From: an uncultured Paenibacillus sp.
GTDB taxonomy: Bacteria; Bacillota; Bacilli; Paenibacillales; Paenibacillaceae
DNA: 64,000 nt
NCBI GenBank assembly: GCA_937895345.1
Contig: CALAWP010000066.1
Location: 70,000 to 133,999 of the forward strand
Direction: 5' to 3'
The notes under the pieces were generated by a model, which did not search any database, had not been told where the DNA came from, and was given only the letters and a program-made list of their open reading frames with translations. A program made the translations under genes and the position numbers. Of this stretch, positions 40,774 to 47,916 are shown one piece after another; within the stretch, counting starts at the first letter, position 1; each line of letters starts with the position of its first letter.

Positions 40774-42114
40774 ATGAAAACCAAAGTTGCCGTTATCGGA
40801 TGCACGCATGCAGGCACCGCTGCCATTACCGAAATGACTCGTTTGTATCCCGACGCAGAAATTACCGTTTATGAAAGAAACGATAATATTTCGTTTTTGT
40901 CGTGCGGCATCGCCCTTCATGTAGGCGGCGTCGTACGCAAAGCCGAAGAGCTGTTCTACGCGACGCCGCAGCAGCTCGCAGACCTAGGCGTACAAACGCG
41001 CATGCGGCATGAAGTGCTGGCGGTAGACACGGAGGCCAAGACGATTCGGGTCCGCAATCTGGCAACCGGCGACGCCTTCACCGATACGTACGACAAGCTG
41101 ATCGTGACGACCGGATCGTGGCCCGTCATTCCCCGGATGCAAGGCATCGACCTGGACAACGTCCTGTTGTGCAAAAATTACGGGCATGCGCAAACGATTA
41201 TCGAAAAAGCGAAGCAAGCCGATCGGATCGCCGTCATCGGCGCGGGCTACATCGGCATCGAGCTGGTCGAGGCGTTCGAAACGTTGGGCAAACAAGTGAC
41301 GCTGATCGACAATATGGACCGGGTATTGTTCAAATATTTGGACCCCGAATTTACCGGCATTACGGAGCAAGCTTTGCGGGAACGCGGCATTCGGCTTGAA
41401 CTCGGGAAGACGGTCGCCGCGTTTCGCGACAACGGAGAAGGACGGGTCAACGCGGTCGTGACCGACAAAGGCGAATTGTTCGAAGCGGATATGGTCGTGC
41501 TGTGCATCGGCTTCCGCCCCAACACGGATCTGCTGAAAGGGCAAATCGATATGCTGCCGAACGGAGCGATCGTCGTGGACGAATATATGCGGGCAAGCAA
41601 ACCCGGCGTGTTTGCCGCAGGCGACAGCTGCGCGGTCCGGTATAACCCGACGGGCGAATACGCCTATATCCCTCTTGCCACCAATGCCGTACGAATGGGC
41701 AAGCTCGCGGCGCGCAACCTGATGAAGCCGGCCGTGAAATATGAAGGCACGCAAGGCACTTCGGGCATTAAAATTTATGACTATCATATCGCGTCGACCG
41801 GCATGACCGAAACGGCTGCCATTGCCGCAGGATTGAATGTGAAAAAAGTCACAATCATGGACAACGATCGGCCGGAATTTATGCCCGATTACGAGGCGGT
41901 TACGCTGAAAGTGGTGTACGAAGCGGATACGGGACGCATCGTCGGCGCGCAAATTATGTCGAAGGCCGATCTGACCCAATGCATCAACACGATGTCGGTT
42001 TGCATTCACAACGGCATGACGATGGAGCAGCTCGGGTTTGTGGACTTTTTCTTCCAGCCGCATTACAACAAGCCGGTTAACCTGCTCAATCAGGCCGGGC
42101 TGCATGCCGTGTAA
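40774..42114 (+). CDS. nox: NADH oxidase-type FAD flavoprotein (Nox / CoA-disulfide reductase family)
   Basis: 446 residues. An N-terminal FAD site (VAVIGCTHAGTAA), the redox-active Cys44 in ISFLSCGIALHVGG, a second nucleotide site (RIAVIGAGYIGIELVEAFETLG) for NADH, AGDSCAV (FAD), and a C-terminal dimerisation domain (QIMSKADLTQCINTMSVCIHNGMT, DFFFQPHYNKPVNLL) match water-forming NADH oxidases of the Nox-2 type. It regenerates NAD+ by reducing oxygen. AAGGAGG precedes the ATG. Redox- or oxygen-responsive control fits the three palindromes upstream. CoA-disulfide reductase is the main alternative. Confidence 0.88.
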   Translation: MKTKVAVIGCTHAGTAAITEMTRLYPDAEITVYERNDNISFLSCGIALHVGGVVRKAEELFYATPQQLADLGVQTRMRHEVLAVDTEAKTIRVRNLATGDAFTDTYDKLIVTTGSWPVIPRMQGIDLDNVLLCKNYGHAQTIIEKAKQADRIAVIGAGYIGIELVEAFETLGKQVTLIDNMDRVLFKYLDPEFTGITEQALRERGIRLELGKTVAAFRDNGEGRVNAVVTDKGELFEADMVVLCIGFRPNTDLLKGQIDMLPNGAIVVDEYMRASKPGVFAAGDSCAVRYNPTGEYAYIPLATNAVRMGKLAARNLMKPAVKYEGTQGTSGIKIYDYHIASTGMTETAAIAAGLNVKKVTIMDNDRPEFMPDYEAVTLKVVYEADTGRIVGAQIMSKADLTQCINTMSVCIHNGMTMEQLGFVDFFFQPHYNKPVNLLNQAGLHAV

Positions 42115-42261
42115 ATAAAGACAAGGACGAAGTTTCAATTGTCGAGTTTGTCGCGGATAAGTTCCCGATCGGCCGCGTCGTTCATAATCTGATTTCAGGA
42201 TTTCAGGCTCCGCATTCGCCTATGCCTGACCATGACGACCGACAAGAGGAGGTGCTGTCCG

Positions 42262-43443
42262 ATGACTGATCGTCCGCAAGGCGGCTTGGCGCCGGCAGGT
42301 GGTATACCGCAACCGATCCGTAAGGATGGCGAAGGCTGGTGGGACTTTGGCCCCCGCGATGTTGTAAGGGATATGCAAAATCCGGACATGCTGGTCCCCC
42401 CAGTTACCGACGCCGGCACGATGCCCAATTTGAGGTTTTCCTTTTCCGATACTTACATGCAATTGAATCACGGGGGCTGGTCGCGGGAAATTACGGTGCG
42501 GCAGCTCCCGATCGCCACTACGCTTGCGGGGGTCAACATGGCGCTGACGCCGGGTGGGGTTCGCGAGCTGCATTGGCATCAGCAGGCGGAATGGGCCTTT
42601 ATGCTCGTCGGACGCGCTCGCATTACGGCAGTCGACCAGGACGGACGAAATTTTATCGCCGATGTGGGCGTCGGCGATCTGTGGTATTTTCCGCCCGGCA
42701 TCCCCCATTCTATTCAAGGAATGGAGGAGGGCTGCGAGTTTCTGCTCGTATTCGACGACGGGAGCTTTTCCGATCTGAACACGCTGTCCATCTCTGACTG
42801 GCTGGCCCATACGCCGAAGGAAGTGCTCTCCGCCAATTTCGGCGTGCCGGAATCGGCCTTCTCCGATATTCCGAAGCAGCAGGTCTATATTTTCCAAGGA
42901 ACCGTGCCCGGTCCGCTTGAAAGCCAGGCCGTAAGCAGCCCTTACGGCACGGTGCCCCGTCGGTTTACCCATCGGCTGCTGGCCCAAACGCCGCTCGTTA
43001 CGCCCGGCGGCACCGTGCGGATCGCCGATTCGTCCAATTTTCCCGCATCGGTCAATATTGCGGCGGCGCTGGTGGAAATCAAGCCTGGCGGAATGCGCGA
43101 AATGCATTGGCATCCCAACAACGACGAGTGGCAGTATTATATAAAAGGAACGGGGCGAATGACCGTATTTGCCGCCAACGGAACGGCCCGGACGTTCGAT
43201 GTCAGAGCCGGCGACGTCGGTTACGTGCCGTTTGCGCTCGGCCACTACGTGCAAAATACAGGGGATCAAAGCTTGTGGTTTCTCGAAATGTTCAAAAGCA
43301 GCCGATTCGAGGACGTTTCGCTGAATCAATGGATGGCGCTCACTCCCCGCGAGCTCGTCGGGCAAAACCTGCATATCGGACCGGAGCTGCTGGATGCGCT
43401 GAGAAAGGTGAAGTGGCCGGTCGTTAAATATACGGACCGTTGA
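42262..43443 (+). CDS. Oxalate decarboxylase-type bicupin with altered lid
   Basis: 393 residues from the ATG at 42262 after GAGGAGGTG. Two cupin domains each carry a Mn site: His104, His106, Glu110 and His149 (ELHWHQQAE, IPHS), and His282, His284, Glu289 and His328 (EMHWHPNNDE, LGHY). The N-terminal motif PQPIRKDGEGWWDFGPRD and DWLAHTPKEVLSANF are OxdC marks. The active-site lid, SENS in Bacillus OxdC, reads S170-D171-L172-N173 here, so the catalytic Glu is replaced by Asp. Oxalate decarboxylation to formate, oxidation, or another substrate are possible. There is no signal peptide. Confidence 0.88.
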   Translation: MTDRPQGGLAPAGGIPQPIRKDGEGWWDFGPRDVVRDMQNPDMLVPPVTDAGTMPNLRFSFSDTYMQLNHGGWSREITVRQLPIATTLAGVNMALTPGGVRELHWHQQAEWAFMLVGRARITAVDQDGRNFIADVGVGDLWYFPPGIPHSIQGMEEGCEFLLVFDDGSFSDLNTLSISDWLAHTPKEVLSANFGVPESAFSDIPKQQVYIFQGTVPGPLESQAVSSPYGTVPRRFTHRLLAQTPLVTPGGTVRIADSSNFPASVNIAAALVEIKPGGMREMHWHPNNDEWQYYIKGTGRMTVFAANGTARTFDVRAGDVGYVPFALGHYVQNTGDQSLWFLEMFKSSRFEDVSLNQWMALTPRELVGQNLHIGPELLDALRKVKWPVVKYTDR

Positions 43444-43468
43444 ACTCGTACGTTGTCGATCCTAGTCG

Positions 43469-43557
43469 GGCGGCGCTGCAATGCCGATTTTGTTACTTGC
43501 AGCGCCGCCGCTGACGCCCGCTCCTGCCTGCAACGCTGATTGTGTTGCTTACAGCTC
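43469..43557. repeat. 13-bp-arm inverted repeat and diverged second copy
   Basis: GGCGGCGCTGCAA (43469-43481) pairs perfectly with TTGCAGCGCCGCC (43497-43509). A second, diverged copy of the right part (CTGCAACGCTGATTGTG...) follows at about 43527-43561. It could end oxalate decarboxylase transcripts although no T run follows; it resembles a scattered intergenic repeat. Confidence 0.6.
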
Positions 43558-43680
43558 CGCCAGCGTCCCCTTCTCCAATAATATTAAGCGCTTTAGGTAG
43601 ACTTATATTTTTTGTCTGGTAAGATAGTGGTTAAGGCCCCATCCCGTGGAGGCCTTCATTTCTGCGAGGAGGACAATGCC

Positions 43681-43755
43681 ATGAAAAGAAGCAACGAACA
43701 GTTCAGCCGCATGACGCCGAAACGAATCGGGGGTGAAATCTACTATGAACCGTAG
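43681..43755 (+). CDS. 24-residue leader peptide overlapping the GreA-like gene
   Basis: ATG after a strong GAGGAGG site at good spacing; product starts MKRSNEQFSRMTPKR and ends IYYEP. Its last 11 bases overlap the start of the GreA-like gene (ATG at 43745) in another frame. The better ribosome site here suggests translational coupling: ribosomes would finish on the leader and restart. Confidence 0.5.
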   Translation: MKRSNEQFSRMTPKRIGGEIYYEP

Positions 43756-44218
43756 TCGCAGCCGCGAAAGCGACGTGAGGCAGAACGCTTTGAGGGAACG
43801 GCTGTTGGAGCAGCTGCAGCAGCTGGCCGAAGAAAGAAACCGGCTTCTCGAGGAGCTTTACCGGCACGGGGACAAGGAACGCAAGGAAATGGAAGCGCTG
43901 GCGGACAAGTATACCGAATGTCTGAAATCTTTTATTTCCAGACCCGCAAGCTACGAGCAGCCGATCGTGCTGATTGGCAGCCGCATTGAGGTTGAGTACC
44001 TGGAATACCGAACGACCGATTCCCTGATCATCGTATTTCCGCAGGAGGCGGACCCGGAAAACGGCCGCATCTCGTTTTTGTCGCCAGTCGGCAGCCAGCT
44101 GCTGATGGCTCCTTTGCATGCCGTTATTTCCATTTCCACGCCCGCCGGGTCTATGCAGGTCCGGGTAACTCGAATCGAATACGAAGCCGAGGACGCGCCG
44201 GCGCCGGAGCAGCTGTAG
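43745..44218 (+). CDS. GreA/GreB-C-terminal-like protein
   Basis: 157 residues. The ATG at 43745 has GGGGGTG 9 bases upstream; a GTG four codons earlier has no site. The N-terminal half is an Arg/Glu/Leu-rich helix or coiled coil (about 5-70), and the C-terminal half (about 74-145) fits the GreA/GreB C-terminal domain: IVLIGSRIEVEYLEYRTTDSLIIVFPQEADPENGRISFLSPVGSQLLMA. Such proteins may bind RNA polymerase like Gre factors or Rnk. The acidic tip residues of true GreA are not evident, so cleavage-factor activity is doubtful. A terminator follows. Confidence 0.72.
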   Translation: MNRSRSRESDVRQNALRERLLEQLQQLAEERNRLLEELYRHGDKERKEMEALADKYTECLKSFISRPASYEQPIVLIGSRIEVEYLEYRTTDSLIIVFPQEADPENGRISFLSPVGSQLLMAPLHAVISISTPAGSMQVRVTRIEYEAEDAPAPEQL

Positions 44219-44256
44219 CTCGCCGCAGCGCGGGCAATCTTGGCATGACAAGCTTT

Positions 44257-44290
44257 GCGGCTCAAGGGACCAGTCCCCTGAGCCGCTTTT
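44257..44290 (+). terminator. Terminator of the GreA-like gene
   Basis: GCGGCTCA (44257-44264) pairs with TGAGCCGC (44279-44286), with an inner GGGA/TCCC stem, then TTTTC. Confidence 0.85.
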
Positions 44291-44362
44291 CATGTGCAAA
44301 CCCGCTACCCTTGCGTACCCACATAAAATATGGCGCCATTGCAGTTCTGCCATCACGTCAAG

Positions 44363-45055
44363 TTAAAACTGCCGGGCTGTCATTGCAGCTTGTTCACGAT
44401 CCCGGACAAACAGGCGGTTCAGGCCGGCCTTGGCGCAAACGAGCGAAAACAGCAGAAAAAATACGGACCATACGATGGCGGGCACGCCCGTTGCCCCGCT
44501 CAAATTCGCCGCGTCTCCGGCCGCCGCCGGATCGGTGACCGCCAAATAGACCAGCACCAGCGGCGACACGACCGCTTCCTCCAGACATAAGAAGGCGACC
44601 AGCAAAAAGTACCCTTTTTGCAGCCACCCCGGCGCAAAAGCGGCCGCCGCCGAAACCGCGGCAAAGCCGGCGCACCACATCATTCCGTAGCCGTTCCGAA
44701 CGAACAGCACCAAGGAAACCAAGGCCGCCGCGGCAACGATGAATAGCCCTGCCTTAACTCTCCCTTTGGCGAACAGTGCCAGCAGCAGCGCCGCAAACGC
44801 CGCCGCGCCCGTATAACCGGCAAGAGAAATGGGAATCGACATCCATCCTTCCTGAAACCGGGTCAGCGTCACGCCGCTTTGATCGGCGTTCAGCTCAATT
44901 CTCATGACGCTGCCCTTAAGCACCAATGCCGCTATGGCATGGCACAGCTCGTGAATGAGCGTATTGACGTTGCGAAAAAATCCGGAAAACGGGATAAAGC
45001 GGGTAAGCAGCAGCATCGCAAGCAAAATAACCGACGTCCGCAGCCAGGTCAGCAT
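44363..45055 (-). CDS. M50-like membrane metalloprotease family protein
   Basis: 230 residues from the ATG at 45053-45055, which has AGGAGG about 7 bases upstream. Several membrane helices fill the protein. The HExxH zinc motif HELCHA is in a helix near residue 35 (NTLIHELCHAIAALVLKG). This is the M50B-like group of small membrane proteins (annotated as 'M50 family metallopeptidase') found in actinobacteria and Bacillota. The target is unknown; a second zinc ligand is not obvious. Confidence 0.75.
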   Translation of the reverse strand: MLTWLRTSVILLAMLLLTRFIPFSGFFRNVNTLIHELCHAIAALVLKGSVMRIELNADQSGVTLTRFQEGWMSIPISLAGYTGAAAFAALLLALFAKGRVKAGLFIVAAAALVSLVLFVRNGYGMMWCAGFAAVSAAAAFAPGWLQKGYFLLVAFLCLEEAVVSPLVLVYLAVTDPAAAGDAANLSGATGVPAIVWSVFFLLFSLVCAKAGLNRLFVRDREQAAMTARQF

Positions 45056-45206
45056 AAGCAGGCCTCCTTCTCGACTGCTTTTATATACGTTCAAAGGCGG
45101 CTTCCGATGCGCATCGCATCGAAAACCGCCCTCAAATGGCCATCGTTTCTTGCCCGATAAACGGCTTGTTCGTTAGAACGTCGGCTTTGGGGCTCGATAA
45201 ACTGCG

Positions 45207-46958
45207 TTATATCGCCATCGTTTCTTGCTCGATAAACTGCTGCTTGACCAGCTTGCCGTACAGCTCATGCGACTGCAGCAGCTCCGAATGCGTGCCCTGG
45301 CCCGTTACCCGGCCTTCCTCCAGCACGACGATCCGGTCGGCGCTGCTGATCGTCGACAGCCGGTGGGCGATCACGAGCGTCGTCCTGTCCTTCATCAGCG
45401 TCTGCAGCGCTTCCTGCACCAGCTTCTCGGATTCGCTGTCCAGATGCGCGGTCGCTTCGTCCAGCAGCAATATTTCCGGGTCCCGCAGCAGAGCCCTTGC
45501 GATGGCCAGCCGCTGCCGCTGTCCGCCGGACAGCTTCACGCCCCTTTCTCCCACTTCCGTATCCAATCCGTCCGGCAGCGATTCGATAAACTCGCTTAAG
45601 TTCGCCGCCTCCAGCGCCGCCAGCATGCTCGTCTCCTCGGCCTGGCCGAGTCCGTACGCCAGATTGTGACGGATCGTTCCCGCCATCATCGGGCTGTCCT
45701 GCGACACGTATGCGATCCGCCGCCTCCAGCCGTCGAGCGTCATGCCGTCGATGGGCGTATCCCCGTAACAAATCTGCCCGCCCGTCGGCGCGTAAAACCG
45801 CTCGATCAAGGAGAACAACGTCGTTTTGCCCGTTCCGCTCGGTCCTACGAACGCAGTCATGGATCCGGGCTCCGCGACGAAGCGGATATCGGTCAGCACC
45901 GTCCGGTCGGAGCTGTAGCCGAAGCTGACCTTGTCAAACCGAAGCGGCTGCCTGCCCGTGCCGGCGCCATCCTGCTTGGCCGCGGCGTTCCGCGCTTCCT
46001 CCGGCTCCTCCAAAGGCTCGTCCAGCAGCTCCGCGATCCGATGCGATGCGCCCATCGCTTTCTGAAATTGCGTAAAGAAGGAGGCCATCTGCGTAAACGG
46101 CATCACAATCTGGAACATGTACAAAATAATCGCCACCAGCTCGCCCGTGCTCAGCGTGCCTTGCGCCACCCTCACGCCGCCGTAGCCGATCAGGATTACA
46201 AGAATCAGCAGCATGACCGTCATCATGAGAGGGGTTACGATAGACATTATTTTCGCTTCCTGAAGACCGAACCGGAACAGTCCCATAATGCGCAGCTTGC
46301 CCTGCTTCCGCTCCTCCTCTTCGGCCAGAGACGATTTGACGAGCCGGATCTCCGTCAGCACGCGGCCCAGATCTCCTTGAAACATAGCCGTCTCGTCCTG
46401 CATCGCTTTGGACACCTTGAACATCCGGCTGCCGAGCGGCCACAGCACGAGAAGCGAAGCGGGAACGGCCCCCAGCATGAGCAGCGTCATCCGCCAGTCA
46501 AGATTGAGCAAAATGACGACACCCCCGACCACCGAGATAATGCCGCCCAAAAACGAAATGACATGACCGATAATGAACTCCTTGATGACGTTCGTATCGT
46601 TCGTCACCCGGCTCATCGTCTCTCCCGAAGCGTTGCGGTCAAAAAACGAAACCGGAAGCCGCAGCACGCGCTCCCATACTTCCTTGCGCAAGCCGCCGAT
46701 GACGTATTGGCCGACATAGGACATGGCATATACCGAGAAACCCGACATAGCTGTCTGAAAAATAAATACGGCGGCCAAAACGGCGATCGTTGCGCCTTGC
46801 AGCATGGACGCCGACGCCTCCTCGACCAAATTCATCGTCAGTAGCGGAATGAGCAGCGACAGTCCCGTCTCGCCCAAGCCCAGCACAACCGCTGCGACGA
46901 TAATCCAGACCGCCGGACGATGCTTCCCGATCATCTCTACGAATCTTTTAACTTCCAT
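45207..46958 (-). CDS. ABC multidrug exporter, half-transporter (BmrA/LmrA type)
   Basis: 583 residues: six membrane helices (about 15-290), then the nucleotide-binding domain. Walker A is GPSGTGKTT (about 373-381), the signature KLSGGQRQRLAIARALL, Walker B ILLLDEATAHLDSES and the H-loop IAHRLSTI. Both the transmembrane motif RVTNDTNVIKEFI and the C-terminal QGTHSELLQSHELY are standard for homodimeric drug or lipid exporters. Its start overlaps the MerR regulator stop by 11 bases, so both are co-transcribed, and the MerR protein probably controls drug-induced expression. Confidence 0.94.
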   Translation of the reverse strand: MEVKRFVEMIGKHRPAVWIIVAAVVLGLGETGLSLLIPLLTMNLVEEASASMLQGATIAVLAAVFIFQTAMSGFSVYAMSYVGQYVIGGLRKEVWERVLRLPVSFFDRNASGETMSRVTNDTNVIKEFIIGHVISFLGGIISVVGGVVILLNLDWRMTLLMLGAVPASLLVLWPLGSRMFKVSKAMQDETAMFQGDLGRVLTEIRLVKSSLAEEEERKQGKLRIMGLFRFGLQEAKIMSIVTPLMMTVMLLILVILIGYGGVRVAQGTLSTGELVAIILYMFQIVMPFTQMASFFTQFQKAMGASHRIAELLDEPLEEPEEARNAAAKQDGAGTGRQPLRFDKVSFGYSSDRTVLTDIRFVAEPGSMTAFVGPSGTGKTTLFSLIERFYAPTGGQICYGDTPIDGMTLDGWRRRIAYVSQDSPMMAGTIRHNLAYGLGQAEETSMLAALEAANLSEFIESLPDGLDTEVGERGVKLSGGQRQRLAIARALLRDPEILLLDEATAHLDSESEKLVQEALQTLMKDRTTLVIAHRLSTISSADRIVVLEEGRVTGQGTHSELLQSHELYGKLVKQQFIEQETMAI

Positions 46959-47763
46959 CCTGATCTCCTCCCATCAGTTGCGACCACTTGTCCGAATGCT
47001 CAAACGCTTCTCGCAAAAAGATCTCCTCTTCCTTGCTTAACCAAAGCGGAAACAGCTGGCGATCCAAGGCGTCTTCCGATTCCCCCAACGTTTCCAGCCA
47101 CTGCTTCTCCTGCTCGCTAAGGGAGCTTAACGCATCTCCCAGCGATTCCTGGACTACCTCAATAAAACGGTTGGAGCAGGCAACCGTCTCGGGATCTCCC
47201 GGCGCCTTGCCTTTTCTGCAAAGCTCCAGCAAATCCAGCAGCGAGGACATCATCGTCCGTTCCCTCTCCAGCCTTTCCGCATCCTCCAGATTGTCCATAT
47301 AAATCGCTTGAATAAACGGCTCCGGCATTTGCCCGGCCAAATACGAACGCTGCTTCTCCTCCTGCTGAATGCCGTGAATAAACATGAGCAGCAAGGAGTT
47401 GTGAATCCGCTCCGCGCCGTCCAGCACCTTCATCATCCGGTTCATTGCGTACATCGCCCGCTCCAGCTGCTGCTTCTTGCGTTCCAGCATGCCGTACTGC
47501 TGCTCCAAAGCGTCGTACAGACTGCGGGTGCCCTGCATATAACGCGAAATCTCATCCAGCGGAAAATCCAAATATTTGAGCGTCAAAATATGCTGCAGCC
47601 GGATCAAATCGTCATCCGTATAATAACGGTGCCCTTGGGCGTTGCGGCCGGAAGCGGCCAGCAGCCCTTTGCGGTCGTAGAAACGGAGCGTACGCTCCGT
47701 CACGCCCGTCAATTTGGCGAACTCGCCTACGCTATATTGCTTCAATGTTTCGGATTCACTCAT
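46948..47763 (-). CDS. MerR-family regulator (TipA-like)
   Basis: 271 residues. The N-terminal MerR winged helix is intact: YSVGEFAKLTGVTERTLRFYDRKGLL, GHRYYTDDDLIRLQHILTLKYLDFPLDEI (about 8-70). A long coiled-coil linker (about 80-125) precedes a C-terminal helical drug-binding-type domain (about 140-265), the size of TipAS/Mta domains. It is the first gene of an operon with the multidrug exporter. A palindrome in a 19-bp spacer promoter lies directly upstream and should be its operator. Confidence 0.92.
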   Translation of the reverse strand: MSESETLKQYSVGEFAKLTGVTERTLRFYDRKGLLAASGRNAQGHRYYTDDDLIRLQHILTLKYLDFPLDEISRYMQGTRSLYDALEQQYGMLERKKQQLERAMYAMNRMMKVLDGAERIHNSLLLMFIHGIQQEEKQRSYLAGQMPEPFIQAIYMDNLEDAERLERERTMMSSLLDLLELCRKGKAPGDPETVACSNRFIEVVQESLGDALSSLSEQEKQWLETLGESEDALDRQLFPLWLSKEEEIFLREAFEHSDKWSQLMGGDQDGS

Positions 47764-47784
47764 CGAACCGCCCCTTTCGATACG

Positions 47785-47815
47785 AGCATACCACTTGACG
47801 TTACGTCAGGCGCAA
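47785..47815 (-). promoter_or_regulatory. MerR-type promoter with 19-bp spacer and palindromic operator
   Basis: Minus-strand TTGCGC (47810-47815), 19-base spacer (47791-47809), TATGCT (47785-47790). The spacer holds the 13-bp palindrome TGACGTTACGTCA (plus strand, 47796-47808). The overlong spacer with a central dyad is the hallmark of MerR-activated promoters. It lies 21 bases before the regulator start. Confidence 0.8.
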
Positions 47816-47849
47816 GCCCTTTAATGCTGGCCGACTATATTTTTTTCGT

Positions 47850-47896
47850 AAAAAAGCGGCGCAGCCGCCCCTTGCAAGGGGGAGACTGCGCCGCTT
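47850..47896 (-). terminator. Terminator of the LacI / alpha-galactosidase operon
   Basis: AAGCGGCGCAG (47854-47864) pairs with CTGCGCCGCTT (47886-47896), with an inner CCCCTTGCAAGGGG hairpin; on the minus strand six T residues follow. Confidence 0.88.
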
Positions 47897-47916
47897 CACG
47901 CATGGCGTCAAAAACC

